The notes under the pieces are model-generated. The model was not told the origin of the DNA and made no database searches. It saw only the letters and a list, made by a program, of their open reading frames with translations. Positions 15,101-25,002 of a stretch of DNA of 64,000 nucleotides are shown in pieces. Both the position numbers and the translations under genes were made by a program. Each line of letters starts with the position of its first letter. Positions within the stretch are counted from its first letter, which is position 1. This DNA comes from Chlorocebus sabaeus (Eukaryota; Chordata; Mammalia; Primates; Cercopithecidae), in assembly GCF_047675955.1 (NCBI RefSeq), contig NC_132911.1, positions 70,651,133 to 70,715,132 of the forward strand, read 5' to 3'.

Positions 15101-18100
15101 GTGTGCATCTTGTGACTGAACACCACCCAGAGCCAGTTTCTTCATCTCTCCCTACAGTCAGCGCTTTATGTCTTCTAGGAGCTGACACCCGCACTGCCAG
15201 GATCCAAGATGCAGGGCTGGTGTTGGCAGACACGCTCCGCAAATTCTTATTTGATCTGGATGTTGATGATGGCCTAGCAGCCGTTGGTTACTCCAAAGCT
15301 GATATCCCCGCACTAGTGAAAGGAACGCTGCCCCAGGTAAGAGACCAGCACGCTCCTCACTCCCTGCGAAGGAGTCCAGCGCCCCCAGAAAGACATGCTC
15401 CATTGGTGGTGGGCCAGCGGGGATGGAAACCAGGGGTCCCCGGTGGTTCTCGGGTCTCTTCCACAGCAGACAGCAGTTCTGTCCTTTCCCGGTGCAACAG
15501 AGCCAGGCCCTCGCCTTTCCGTTCATCCATACAGCTGTAGCTGAGGTGAGGCTTTTATGAAAATTTTCATGAAGGGATGGATCCTTTATGAAAATTCAAG
15601 GCAAAAACAACCAAACTGATCTTGAACTATGGCAAAATTTCCCTTTTCCCCATTTCTGTTCTTTGAAGGGCTCCTGTAAATAACTATGTGAAGCTGTTCC
15701 AAAAGGACCACCAATATTATTTTCCATTGTAAAAAAGTTACAGATCTCTACTATTTTGTGAAGAATAGGCATGGCCTTTCAACTAACACTATCACCAAAT
15801 TGCTTTTGATGAATGTGGGAGTTTGTATACTTGATACATACCTGTGTCACTATGGATCTGGTTTCATTTCTTAAATGTTTGTGAAGAATGTAAATGGAGC
15901 TGCATCCCTAATTCAGTAGAGTCATACTAGGTGTAAAGTTTGCTCTTCCGAGGTTCTCATGAAGAGCTCTGATCCCTCAGTGGACCTCTCTTGAGCTAGC
16001 ACATCAGATCCTAATAGGCCAAGGTCCTGTTCATTGCAATTCACTATAAAGCAGAGAGCTCAGAGCATGAGCACTTTATTGGTGGACCACACCATAGTCA
16101 CCATGCCCAGAATACTCCTTTAGTCCTCCTAAAGGAGGCCAATATGGGAAAGGCAGAAGTCACCTCAATGCTATGAGGGTATGAGGATAAGGATCTTCTG
16201 CCACTTGCTAATGCATTGTGGATCTCTCCCTGACCATGAAACAGAGTTAGCAGCTGAAACATCCACTCACACAGCAGCCGGCTTGCCACAAGTGCTGGTG
16301 CTTTTCCCTCATCCCACTCCAAGTAGGCAAGGGCCTCAAAGTAGCTTCTTCCTCCCCACTTTGCTAGTGCTTAGAATGTTGATAGCCTCACCATTCACTT
16401 AAGATAACATTTGTGACCCATCTAATTGGGTAAGCAGCTCAGCTACAGTTTATCATCACCAAGCAGAAATTCAGGTCCCAGTGTTGGTAGAACTTCCAAC
16501 TCTCAAGAAAAATCAGCAATCTGGATGTTTGTGTTGAATGCCCTAGTTTCCAATGCACAAATGAAACGTAGTCTGTGAGCCACCAGTTTCCCTGATTTGG
16601 ATTCAGGCTCAGTGAATTCAATTGCATCTAGAAATAGAAATGAACAAGAAACAAAGGAGTCTCAAAGTATAGCAGAGACCCTGGACTAACCCTTAATTCT
16701 AACCCGTAAGTCCAAGGGACCAAATCACTAAAAAAATCAGACCCTCTAAGGCCCTCACAGTTATTTTATCCAAACCTACCAGCCTGTAAGTTCTGTGAGG
16801 GCAGGAATCTGTCTGCTTGGCTCATCCATTTTCCATTGCACCTAGCACAGGCTAGTAAGCATATTAAATGAACACGTACCTCCATTGCTCTCCTCCTAAG
16901 TCTTCTGTCTAGCTAAGCTTTAATGGCTGACTGGGGATAACTTTTTGAAGTTTCCTTGTACTGACTAGGACTCAACCAAAGGCAGGGGAGCCGTGAAAGC
17001 TCAGGGACACCCTACACTGAATGGTCATAGTGAATTTTTCCCAGGGGAGGGACAGGGCTGGAGTGCAGTGGCATAATCATAGCTCACCACAGCCTTGACC
17101 TCCCAGGCTCAAGTGATCCTCTGTCCTCAGCCTCCCGAGTAGCCAAGACTATAGGTGTGTGCCACCACACCCGGCTAATTTTTTTTTACTTTTTGTATAG
17201 ATGAGGTCTCACTGTGTTACCCAGGCTGGTCTCGAATTCCTGAGCTCAAGAAATCCTCCTGCCTTAGCTTACCAAAGTCCTAGGATTATAGATATGAGTC
17301 ACAGTACCTGGCAGTCACCGCAATTTTAATGTAGCTTCTGGCTTTATGGCATGGTCCCAGTGACACTGTCCACCCTGCCAGGGGCCCTCCAAAAGGTTCT
17401 GCTTGTTTAGCCCAGGAAATTTTTCAGGAAAATGTGTGTGTCCACCTCCAAGAATGGTATCCATGATTTTCAGATGAAACTGTCTGATATCCTTGGCCAT
17501 TTGATTGCTGGTCATCAGTGCACACTGACAGGTGTTTACTGTTCTAATTCTACTGCAGTCAGACTGTCACTTTCTTTTGTTTGTTTGTTTTGTTTTTTGT
17601 TTTTGAGACAGAGTTTCACTCTTGTTGCCCAGGCCGGAGTGCATTGGTGCAGTTTTGGCTCAATGCAACCTCTGCCTGCCGGGTTCAAGTGACTCTCCTG
17701 CCTCAGCCTCCCGAGTAGCTGGTATTACAGGCACACACCACCACGCCCGGCTACATTTTGTATTTTTAGAAGAGACGGGGTTTCACCATATTGACCAGGC
17801 TGGTCTCGAACTCCTGACCTCAGGTGATCTGCCCACCATGGCCTCCCAAAGTGTTGGGATTATAGGTGTGACCCACCACGCACGGCCCAGACTGTCACTT
17901 TCGAAGCGATTCCACACAGCAGCAGATCCAGCCTAACATTTGAGACCACTCAAATAGCACTAAATGAACACTCAATAGCAAGTTGATTAGATACCACTCT
18001 GAATGCCTCCATGCACATGCGATGCTGGGAAATCACAGATAGCAAAACTTTAATTGGACAAAACAAATTTCTTAATTTCACAAAAGATGGGAGGTAAATG

Positions 18101-21100
18101 GAATCTTTTGGATATAAGTTGTGTCTTAAAGTGGAAAGCCAGATTTTCCTCAAGCTGTATTCATAAAGCACCTTAAGGCATCTGCTGCCTTTTTCCCTCT
18201 GATCATGTTTTCATGATTCAGAGAAATAGAGTTAATTTTAATTAACTAGCTCTAGGTTCACTTGGAGTCTACCTGATTGAGATATACATATATTCACAGA
18301 TTGATAGGACTTTGGTAGGAATCTTAGAAATAAGCTTGTCCATTTTGCAGATGAATAACTACTATGGAATTTTGTTTGTTTGTTTGATGGCAGTGACTGT
18401 TTTACAGGAATGCTGTGGCCATTTCAGAGTTTTACACACGCAGTAGACTAATCTTCACTTATTAGCATCTCTAGGATTTAAGGTAGTGAGAATATACTGG
18501 CTCCTGCAAAGAACATCACCAGAAAGGTTATTCAATGTAGTTGACATTTGATAAAGGTTCTTTTCTGTTTAGCAGTGAGGGATTGGTTTTCTCTGGAAGG
18601 AACAACCAGGCCAGTATTCTTGACCAAACACAGCTCATACTGGTGGCAGCTAATAGCAGCCCTGTGTACAGAGGCTTTCAACTGCCATAGCCAGGCTGCA
18701 AGGGGAGCAGGCAAGAATATATTAATCTTCCAAGCTGGATTTCTGAAACCCCTGGAAAGAAACATTTACATTTCAAATCAAAACATTTCATTACTGAGGA
18801 GCGCTGTCTACCCAAATGAGCACTTCCACTCCCTGGTAGACAGGCCAGCTGAAATGTTGTTATTTTATGAATGTGCTAAAAGTAGATGTCTGAATTTATT
18901 TCATGCCCATGTTAATGAGTTGTCCTTCAGTCTTACATGCCTATAAATAATAGCACATCATTGCTTAACACATCTTAATTCTGAGAGAGTTTAGCTTTTA
19001 TATGGCAGAGCTGTTATGTGTAGGGGCATATCAAAAACTTTATGTCTTTGTCCGGTTTAACCAATCACTGGGGGCCAGAAATGCGAAACAGAAACTCAAC
19101 TCAGGATTGGCTTCAAGTACTTCTAAGAGTCCTGCACTGCTCCACCAAAGATAAGCAGGATCATGTCAAGGACCTTTAAGCTTATCAGATAAGACTCTCT
19201 CCCATTATGAACAAAGTAACTTGCCATCATCTGCAGTTATGGCAAACACTGAACTTCAGTTCTTGACCATGCACAAACATATACATATTGAGACCCTCTG
19301 CCTTGCTATGGATTTCCAAAATTCCTTAGGGTCTCTTAAAAATCTGCTGGGATGTGACATTGTCTTTACCTCACCCATATTCATCGGCATTGTCCCCCAC
19401 CCCTCCCCTCTCTCATCTGTCCCTCTATCCTTCCTTCCTTAACTATCTGTTAAATTGTGATAAAATATGTATAACATAAAATTTACCATTTTAACCTCTT
19501 TTTTTTCTTTTTTTTTTTTTGAGACGGAGTCTCACTCTGTCACCCAGACTGGAGTGCAGTGGTATGATCTCGGCTCACTCCAAGCTCTGCCTCCTGGGGA
19601 TTCTAACCATTTTTAAGTGTACAATTCCATGCCATTAAGTACATGCACAATGTTGTGCAACCATCACCACTATCCATTTTCAGAACTTTTTTTTTAATCA
19701 TGCCAAACAAGTGGTATGTCTATTAAGCACAAACTCCCCATTCTCCCCTTCTCCTAGCCTTTGGGAACCTCTGTCCTACTTTCTGTCCCCATGAATTTGC
19801 CTATCCTGGATACCTCATGTAAGCGAAATCATACAATATTTGTCCTTTTGTGACTGACTCATTTCACCCAGCACAGTGCCGTTCGTGTTCATCCATGCTG
19901 TAGCATGTGTCAGAATTTTATTCCTTTTTTATGGCTGAATAATATTCCATTGTATGGATATACTACATTTTGGTTATACATTTACCTATTGATAGACATT
20001 TGGGTTGTTTCCACCTTTTGACTGTTATGAATAATGCTGTGATGAATATTGGTGTACAAGTATCTACTTGAGTTCCTGCTTTCAATTCTTTGGGGGTACA
20101 TACCTAGGAGTAGGATTGTTGTATCAGGTAGTAACTCTATGTTTAACTTTCTGAGGAACTGCTAAACTGTTTTCTGTAGTGGCTGCACCATTTTACATTT
20201 CCATTAACAGTGCACCAGGGCTTCAATTTCTTCACATCCTCAACAACACTTGTTATTTTTCTTTTTGTGTGTGTGTATAATAGCCATTCTAATGGTGTGA
20301 AGTGGTATCTTATTGTTTTGATTTGCATTTCTCAAATGATGAAGGATGGTGAGCATCTTTTCATGTGCTTATTCGCTATTTATATATATTCTTTGGAGAA
20401 ATAACTAATCAAGTCCTATACCCATTTTTGAATTGAGCTGTTTGAGGTTTTTTTGTTGCTGAGTTGCAAGAAGAATTTTTTGTTGTTGTTGTTTTTTGTT
20501 TTGAGACAGATTCTCACTGTGTCACCAGGCTGGAGTGCAGTGGTGCGATCTTGGCTCACTGCAACCTCCACTTCCTGGGTTCAAGCAATTCTCCTGCCTT
20601 AGCCTCCTGAGCAGCTGGGACTACAGGTGCATGCCACCACGCCCAGCTAATTTTTGTGTTTTTAGTAGAGACGGGGTTTCACCTTGTTGGCCAGGATGGT
20701 CTCGATCTCTTGACCTCGTGATCCACCCACCTCAGCCTCCCAAAGTGCTTGGATTACAGACATGAGCCACCGCGCCGAACGAGAATAATTTTTATATCCT
20801 GAATATTAATCCCTTATCAGATATATGAATTGCAATTTTTAAAAATTTTGTTGTCTTTTCACTTTCTTGACAGTGTCCTTTGATGCACAAAAGTTTTAAA
20901 TTTTTATTCAGTCTAGTTTATCTGGTTTTTTTTCCCCCGTGCTTTTTCTTTTTTCTTTTTTTTTAAAGACAGAGTCTTGTTCTGTTGGCCAGGTTGGTGT
21001 GCAGTGGCGCAGTCTCAGCTCACTGCAACCTCCGTCTCCCAGGCTCAAGTGATTCTCCTGCCTCAGCCTCCTGAGTAGGGGGGATTACAGCTGTCCGCCA

Positions 21101-21114
21101 CCACACCCAGCTGA

Positions 21115-21151
<37 letters not shown>

Positions 21152-23292
21152 TTTCAGTAGAGACAGGGTTTTACCATGTTGGCCAGGCTGGTCTCGAACT
21201 CCTGACCTCAAGTGATCCGGCTGCCTCAGCCTCCCAAAGTGCTGGGATTATAGGCGTGAACCACCGCACTGGACTCCCTGTGTTTCCAGTGTTATATCCA
21301 AGAAATCATTGCCAAATCCAATATCATGAAGATTTTTCCCTAATTATTCTTCTAAGAGTTTTAGGGTTCTAGCTCTTACATTTAGGTTTTTTATCCATTT
21401 TGAGTGAATTTTTTGAATACATCCATCCTTCTTTTCATTCCTTTTACCTGACAAATATTGATTGAGTCCCTACTGTATACCATGCATTGTATGGTACACT
21501 AACAGAAGGAAAATAAAGTCCCTTTTCTCCTTTGTGAAGCTTACCTTCTAGTGAGGGGAGACAGTGAACATCTATAAGTAAGATATAAATGAAATCATTT
21601 CAGATAATGATTAGTGTATGAAGGAAAATCTGCATAATGAGGTAGAGAGTGATCTCATGGGGAAAGTGTGGAGAGAACTCCAGCCAGGCTGTTGGGAAGG
21701 TACAGGATGATAGGGCAATGCTTTCCAGGCAGAGGGGAAGGCCCTGGGGCAGGGTCAAGGTTAGCATGTTCAAGGAACTTAAAAGGGATGGTGGGACTAA
21801 GTGAGCTGTTAGAGCTGGAGTGGGAAACAGAGCCAGATTAGGGTAGCCTTAGAGGCCGTGGTTTTGTTGTAATTGCCACGGGAATTTATCTGCAAGCATT
21901 AAGCACAGGAATGGTAGGATTCAGTTTATACTGGAAAAAAATCACTTTGGCTGCTGTGGGGAGAATGATCTCTGCGGGGCAAGAATGGAGCAAAAGTGGA
22001 AACCGACATTTTAGGAAGATTTTCAGGCTGGACAGGCAAGTGATAGCAGTGCCCTGGATGCTGGTTGTGGTACCACAGGAGGTGAGAAGCGCTCCGACTG
22101 GGGCTTCATTTTGGAGGTAGGACTGACACTCTTGCTGATGAGTTGAACTTGCAGAGCAAGGGAAAGGGGAATCAAGGCTGGCTCCTGGGTTTTGCCTGAG
22201 CTATTGGGTGTCATTTCTGAGATGAGAAAATGGGAGGAGTGGTGGGATGGGAAAGTCAGAGTTCTATCTTGTATATGTGAACTTTGAGATGCCAGTATCC
22301 CCTCCACACCACCTTTACTAATTCAGCAGATAACTGTTGAGCATCTACTTACTGTGTCAAGCCCTTCGGTAGGCGCAGGGCAGAAAGCAGCGCACACAGC
22401 TGAGCCCCTGGCCTCAAAAGCTTCCCTTCCACCAGCTACACTCCCAAACACATGCCAGCAACAGAAAACATGCCCAGAGACCCGTGAAAATGGAACCTCA
22501 AATTGGACATTCCTCAGTTTCATGCAGGCACCAGGGGAGTCATCGCTGTACCTTTTAGCCCCTGTCCCCGGGAAGCTACTGACCAGAGTATAAACAGAAG
22601 TAGGATGTGCTGGGTATCTTTGCTGAATTGACTCAATAATCGTTGGAGCAATTAAAAAATCACTGGGTTTGCTTGGGAACGCAGAGACGAAACCTTAGTT
22701 AATAGAAAAAATGGAGCCACTTGTTGCACATAGCATGAAAGTTAACGTTCTACTGAAGTCCTTTTGAATACACCTTAAGTCCAAGTTGCAAAATACATGG
22801 TCTTAGATATCGGGGATGACCCAGTTCTGTCTTCCTTGACAGCACTGGTTGTGCCCAGGACAGAGCTGTGTGCGTACGGAGAACCTGGCAGAGGTTGTTG
22901 ACTGACCTAGTTTTGTCATGATAGGGGTGTTTTTCCCAAGGTTGGTTTGGGCAGAAGGCTGTTGCCAGGGCATAAGGCAAAGGGCAGTGGCTTTTGAAAG
23001 CTCTGTGGGGAAAGAGGTATGATGTGATATGTGATAAACCTCCAAGCTGGGGATCCAGTCATATGAAGTATACAAGAAATACCGTTTTTAAAGATACAGC
23101 ATTTATCAAGTCATTTATTCTTATGACCAAGTTAATTTCCATAACTTTGTAGCTTTTACAAACTGCCTTTTCAAAGCCCTGGGTAACTCCTTTCATTTAC
23201 TGTTTCAGGAAAGGGTCACCAAGCTTGCACCCCGTCCCCAGTCAGAAGAGGATCTGGCTGCCCTGTTTGAAGCTTCAATGAAACTGTATTAG
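1..23292 (+). CDS. ADHFE1: ADHFE1, hydroxyacid-oxoacid transhydrogenase, 3' part of gene (9 exons, 5' end outside window)
   Basis: The protein is an iron-type alcohol dehydrogenase of mitochondria. It oxidises 4-hydroxybutyrate to succinic semialdehyde while reducing 2-oxoglutarate to D-2-hydroxyglutarate. Exons read here are 1-180, 2027-2104, 3633-3738, 6653-6805, 8772-8870, 11556-11634, 11809-11905, 15179-15336 and 23209-23292. Every junction is AG/GT and every split codon joins in frame, giving 343 residues that equal human residues 125-467 of 467. Visible motifs are GGGSTMD (138-144, NAD binding), TSGTGSE (187-193), and the metal ligands Asp242 and His246 (FDVLCH), His330 (CHGMSYP) and His357 (PHGLSVV). 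No stop or frameshift is seen, so the gene looks functional. A few residues differ from human, for example Phe131, Thr209 and Thr342, as expected for another catarrhine. The promoter, the mitochondrial targeting peptide and the first coding exons lie before the window. Confidence 0.97.
181..1284. other. ADHFE1 intron, no recognised element
   Basis: Intron sequence following the first exon in the window. I see no recognisable repeat or conserved frame. Short open frames on both strands have no familiar motif. Confidence 0.5.
1285..1912. repeat. Degenerate AT-rich minisatellite in ADHFE1 intron
   Basis: About 14 imperfect units share 'catacatgcatgttaa' plus 'acagacacagacat'. Units are of two lengths: a short form of about 31 bp, and a longer form of about 44-48 bp with an added 'acatattaaacacacatg'-like block. 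Divergence between units is high, so the array is old. Confidence 0.85.
2027..2104 (+). CDS. ADHFE1: ADHFE1 coding exon (TSGTGSE motif)
   Basis: The acceptor is ttcaag and the donor gtaaga at 2105. The exon encodes VPTTSGTGSETTGVAIFDYE and on to LKVKT (184-209). The T-x-x-G-T-G-S-E motif is typical of iron-type alcohol dehydrogenases. Human has Ile at the last full codon, here Thr. Confidence 0.95.
2255..2412 (+). mobile_element. L1M 3' end fragment
   Basis: Words such as 'tagctagaagagaggacttg', 'aaatgttccccaa', 'gatcatcacacattctatg' and 'cacatgtaccctataaatat' are typical of L1MA/MB 3' UTR in sense orientation. Confidence 0.7.
2655..2930 (-). mobile_element. Old L1M fragment, antisense
   Basis: 'tcattgagatgtgatttttg', 'gtaaccaccgccccaatcaa', 'gataca' and 'gtttcctcatgctgc' follow the usual reverse-complement L1M 3' region. 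Confidence 0.65.
3075..3260. repeat. MIR-like SINE
   Basis: 'taatggccaacacttacatt', 'cagagaggctaagtgacttg' and 'cccaaagacacaaagtaagt' are MIR core and tail words. Confidence 0.6.
3633..3738 (+). CDS. ADHFE1: ADHFE1 coding exon (first metal ligand, Asp242)
   Basis: The acceptor is ttttag and the donor gtaagt at 3739. It encodes residues 210-244, ending ANSGFDVL, followed by the first two bases of Cys245. Asp242 in FDVL is the first metal ligand; its partner His246 is in the next exon. Confidence 0.95.
4529..4704 (+). mobile_element. Alu, 3'-truncated
   Basis: 'ggctgggcacagtggctcac' starts the left arm, followed by the A-rich linker and the first part of the right arm. Confidence 0.9.
4705..5980. 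other. ADHFE1 intron, mostly unassigned
   Basis: No repeat family is recognised with confidence and no exon-like frame with splice signals is seen. It may contain old LTR or DNA transposon debris. Confidence 0.4.
5985..6200. repeat. MIR/L2-like element
   Basis: 'caatgtgccaggcactattc', 'taaatactttacatgtgtc' and 'tccctgtcttagagtcacaa' are typical words. Confidence 0.6.
6653..6805 (+). CDS. ADHFE1: ADHFE1 coding exon (His246 metal ligand)
   Basis: The acceptor is ttgttag and the donor gtatgt at 6806. It begins CHALESYTALPYHLRSPCPS and runs to IVAKYLK (245-295), with two bases of Arg296. His246 is the second metal ligand. Human has Thr where this sequence has Ala in SYTALPY. Confidence 0.95.
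7209..7372 (+). mobile_element. Alu with internal deletion
   Basis: Alu start at 'ggctgggtacaatgactcac'. The middle of the left arm through most of the right arm is missing; it ends 'agcaagaccctgtctc' and A-rich. Confidence 0.88.
7373..8770. other. ADHFE1 intron, unassigned
   Basis: No repeat family is recognised. The stretch at about 8340-8560 is GC-richer than its surroundings with scattered CpGs, but no exon structure is supported. Confidence 0.4.
8772..8870 (+). CDS. ADHFE1: ADHFE1 coding exon (residues 296-328)
   Basis: The acceptor is ttcacag and the donor gtgagc at 8871. It encodes RAVRNPDDLEARSHMHLASA, then FAGIGFGNAGVHL, identical to human as far as I recall it, and splits Cys329 with the next exon. 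Confidence 0.95.
8991..9172. repeat. Imperfect tandem duplication, period about 96 bp
   Basis: Unit 1 (8991-9086) and unit 2 (9087-9172) both contain 'ttatgttccta', a T-rich run, 'ccaccag' or 'ctaccag', 'aaacctaaatgtat' and 'aattgaatgtggtt'. It lies in the ADHFE1 intron just after the 8772-8870 exon. Confidence 0.75.
9190..10020 (-). mobile_element. Old L1M, antisense, split by an Alu
   Basis: 'aaggtataattcacatacta', 'ttatgccaccatcaccacaa', and after the Alu 'tggaatcatagaatatgtgg' and 'ggagtggaattgctgggtca' are classic reverse L1M words. Confidence 0.8.
9410..9733 (-). mobile_element. Alu inside L1M
   Basis: Reverse full-length Alu from the T-rich run and 'gagacggagtctcactctg' to 'gccaccgcacccagcc'. 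Confidence 0.93.
10354..10687 (+). mobile_element. Alu, full length
   Basis: 'ggctgggcacggtggctcac' to the A-rich (caa)n tail. Confidence 0.92.
10747..10892 (+). mobile_element. Alu fragment
   Basis: A short left-arm remnant joins 'cttgaacccaggaagtcaag' and the right arm end, with an A/G-rich tail. Confidence 0.85.
11556..11634 (+). CDS. ADHFE1: ADHFE1 coding exon (His330 metal ligand)
   Basis: The acceptor is ttctag. It encodes CHGMSYPISGLVKTYKAKDY and NVDHPLV (329-355). The donor GTG/gtaaaa at 11635 is weaker than its neighbours, lacking G at +5. The next intron is only 174 bp, which may help recognition of the exon pair. Confidence 0.94.
11809..11905 (+). CDS. ADHFE1: ADHFE1 coding exon (His357 metal ligand)
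   Basis: The acceptor ctccccag follows a pyrimidine tract; the donor is gtatga at 11906. It encodes PHGLSVVLTSPAVFTFTAQM then FPERHLETAEIL (356-387), with the first base of Gly388. His357 completes the metal site. Human has Met where this sequence has Thr in HLETAE. Confidence 0.95.
11936..12243 (+). mobile_element. Alu, full length, in ADHFE1 intron
   Basis: 'ggccaggcacggtggctccc' to a 23-A tail. It lies 30 bp after the 11809-11905 exon donor. Confidence 0.93.
12303..12427 (+). mobile_element. Alu left monomer (FLAM-like)
   Basis: Only the left arm is present, from 'ggctgggcacaacagctcat' to 'gtgagaccctgtttcttt'. Confidence 0.85.
12428..14154. other. ADHFE1 intron, unassigned
   Basis: AT-rich to mixed intron sequence. 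No coding or repeat identity is recognised. Confidence 0.4.
14155..14325. repeat. Palindromic (TATACA)n/(TATATG)n microsatellite
   Basis: The left half is CA- and TA-rich ('atatacacatatatacacat') and the right half is GT- and TA-rich ('gtgtatatatgtatatatgt'), with the centre near 14240. The two halves could pair as a long imperfect hairpin. Open frames read through it on both strands are artefacts of low complexity. Confidence 0.85.
14326..14438 (-). mobile_element. Alu fragment next to the palindromic microsatellite
   Basis: 'agacagagtctcactcccag', then the left-arm portion to 'gccaccaggcccggcc'. Most of the right arm is deleted. Confidence 0.88.
15179..15336 (+). CDS. ADHFE1: ADHFE1 coding exon (residues 388-440)
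   Basis: The acceptor is ttctag and the donor gtaaga at 15337. It encodes GADTRTARIQDAGLVLADTL and runs on to KGTLPQ (388-440). A longer open frame continuing into the intron to 15540 is read-through of this exon and not a separate gene. Confidence 0.95.
15337..17047. other. ADHFE1 intron start, mostly unassigned, with an L2 3' end near 16790-16880
   Basis: 'gtaagttctgtgagggcagg' and 'cattgcacctagcacaggct' at 16795-16856 are L2 3' end words. The rest is unassigned. Confidence 0.5.
17048..17313 (-). mobile_element. Alu, 3' tail missing
   Basis: 'gggctggagtgcagtggcat' through 'agcctcccgagtagcc' to 'cacagtacctggc'. Confidence 0.88.
17574..17887 (-). mobile_element. Alu, full length
   Basis: (TTTG)n tail, 'gagacagagtttcactcttg', to 'acccaccacgcacggcc'. 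Confidence 0.93.
17888..19439. other. ADHFE1 intron, unassigned
   Basis: No clear repeat body, apart from MIR-like words near 18320-18360. Frames across 18532-18946 have no recognised motif. Confidence 0.4.
19498..19600 (-). mobile_element. Alu fragment
   Basis: T-run, 'gagacggagtctcactctgt' to 'ctctgcctcctgggg', then stops inside the L1M. Confidence 0.9.
20475..20780 (-). mobile_element. Alu, full length
   Basis: (TTG)n tail, 'gagacagattctcactgtgt' to 'agccaccgcgccgaacg'. Confidence 0.92.
20944..21273 (-). mobile_element. Alu with internal (TG)n
   Basis: 'aaagacagagtcttgttctg' to 'gaaccaccgcactgga', with the dinucleotide expansion at 21116-21149. Confidence 0.92.
21116..21149. repeat. (TG)n microsatellite inside an Alu
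   Basis: About 17 TG units replace the usual 'tttttgtatttttagtagag' linker of the antisense Alu at 20944-21273. Confidence 0.9.
21426..23208. other. ADHFE1 last intron, 3' part; L2/MIR-like pieces, otherwise unassigned
   Basis: 'attgattgagtccctactgt' and 'taccatgcattgtatggtac' (21458-21500), and 'taactgttgagcatctactt' (22330) are L2/MIR-like. No further exon is seen before 23209. Confidence 0.45.
23209..23292 (+). CDS. ADHFE1: ADHFE1 terminal coding exon
   Basis: The acceptor is tgtttcag. It encodes ERVTKLAPRPQSEEDLAALF then EASMKLY and TAG at 23290-23292. Human has Cys for Arg in APRPQ. The preceding intron is 7.9 kb and full of repeats. Confidence 0.96.
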   Translation, partial: ERVTKLAPRPQSEEDLAALFEASMKLY

Positions 23293-23745
23293 TTGTCATT
23301 TTAACTGAAAGAATTACCAGTGGCCATTGTAGTGCTGAGAGCAAGAGCTGATCTAGCTAGGGCTTTGTCTTTTCATCTTTGGCATAACTTAGCTGTTACC
23401 AGTATAGGTGGGATATAAATTTATCTTGCAAGAAATTCCCCAAAGCTCAGAGTCCAGCTCCTTCCATAAAACAGGCTGGACAAATGACCACTATGTTAAA
23501 CCCCCAGGGTCGACTTCAGGGGTCAGTGTTCCTGTACCAAACCCCACGCAGAATACTCTGCCCCTGCTTCATGAGCAAATAGCAAAAACTCAAAAGTATA
23601 AATTGTATTTCCTATGCCTAGTAATTCACTGCATGTCTAGAAATTTATCTGATAGAAACACTAGCACCAGTACATACAAAAGCATGGCAAGGATGTTTCT
23701 GGCAGCACTTTTCTAATAATAAAATATTTGAAACAACCTTAAGCA
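23293..23745 (+). other. ADHFE1: ADHFE1 3' UTR with probable polyadenylation signal at 23718-23723
   Basis: After the stop codon, an AATAAA lies at 23718-23723 and another at 23793-23798. The exact cleavage site is inferred. From about 23580 onward the sequence resembles an old LINE 3' end (L1ME/HAL1 class, plus orientation), so the signal may be LINE-derived. Confidence 0.6.
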
Positions 23746-24009
23746 TTCATTATTTATAGTATACTACACTGTGGAATTCTATGATACTGTTAATAAAGAA
23801 GTAAATCTCTTGGAAATGTGTCCATAATATACTGGGAAGTTGGCAGAAAGTAAGCTACCGAATAATTACATGTTAGTATGATCTGATTTTTATTTTTTCA
23901 ACTATACATAAACATATATCTACATATACCTACAAAAGGAAGATGCACATCAAAATGTTAAATGTTATCACTGGAGAAATGGAATTTGGGGTGTGGAGAA
24001 CTAAGAGAA

Positions 24010-24100
24010 AATGTTCACTTTATTTTATTTATTTATTTATTTATTTATTTAATTTTTTAATTTATTGATTTATTTTTTATTTATTTATTTATTTATTTTT
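24010..24100. repeat. (TTTA)n/(TTTAT)n microsatellite
   Basis: A long run of ttta units with interruptions, the expanded A tail of the following antisense Alu. Confidence 0.85.
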
Positions 24101-24604
24101 TAAATGGAGTCTCACTCTGTCTCCCAGGCTGGAGTGCAGTGGTGCGATCTCGGCTCACTGCAACCTCCACCTCCTGGGTTCAAGCAATTCTCCCGCCTCA
24201 GCCTCCTGAGTAGCTGGGATTACAGGCACCCACCATCATGCCTGGCTAATTTTTGTATTTTTAGTAGAGATGGGGTTTCACTGTGTTGACCAGGCTGGTC
24301 TCAAACTCCTGACCTCAAGCAATCCTTCTGCCTCAACCTCCAAAAGTGCTGGGAATACAGGCATGATCCTCCCACCTCAACCTGCTGAGTAGCTGGGACT
24401 ACAGGCATGCACCACCATGCCTGGCTTATTTATTTATTTTTTTATTTTTTTATTTTTTTTTTTTTTGTATTTTTGTATTTTTTGTAGAGACAGGGTGTCG
24501 CCATGTTGCCCAGGCTGGTCTCAAACTCCTGAGCTCAAGTGATCCTCCCACCTTGGCCTCCCAAAGTGGTGGGATTACAGGCATGAGCCACCAGTCCCAG
24601 CCTC
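24101..24604 (-). mobile_element. Composite of two antisense Alus
   Basis: A nearly full Alu to 24360 runs directly into a second partial Alu ('cctgctgagtagctgggact' to 'gagccaccagtcccagcct'), itself with an expanded T/TTTA run at 24425-24480. Confidence 0.88.
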
Positions 24605-25002
24605 ATTTTTTATTTTATAAACTTCTGTATTGTTTGGATTTGTTACAAGCGTATATTACTTTTCTAATTTTTTCAAAAGGGAAGGGAGAGGAAAGAAAAA
24701 TGTCATTTTAATGTTTTAGGTCAGATTCATCTTATTTTATAAAAATACTAGTAACATATTTAAAAGGTAAAAACAAATCCACAAGAGTAAAATATTAGAG
24801 ACCAATCCTCTGGTGAATAAGTTGTTTTTGTCGTTGTTGTTTCTTTTTAAAGTTTGAGAACACTTATAATATATTCTGCAATGTGATATGACATTATTAG
24901 AAGAGCATTAGGCTAGGGTTCAAGGGCCCTGGATTTTGTTTCAGTTTTTTCTGATTCTTAGTTCATTCAACCAAGGCCTCTTCCAGGTTGAAAATGCTAT
25001 GA

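Larger units (their letters stand above)
19440..21425 (-). mobile_element. Old L1M, antisense, with three Alu insertions
   Basis: 'acataaaatttaccatttta', 'gttgtgcaaccatcaccact', 'gctgaataatattccattgt', 'atttgggttgtttccacctt', 'ggtgtgaagtggtatcttat' and 'ttttatccattttgagtgaa' trace one reverse L1 3' half, cut by Alus at 19498, 20475 and 20944. Confidence 0.88.
23580..24710 (+). mobile_element. Old LINE 3' end (L1ME/HAL1-like), split by Alus, overlapping the ADHFE1 3' UTR
   Basis: 'aatttatctgatagaaacac', 'gcatggcaaggatgtttctg', 'gcacttttctaataataaaa' and, after the Alus, 'aacttctgtattgtttggat' match the usual L1ME/HAL1 3' layout. Confidence 0.7.

Noticed and set aside
15097..15540. 147-codon open frame
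   Set aside because: Its middle is the ADHFE1 exon 15179-15336. The extensions are intron on both sides.
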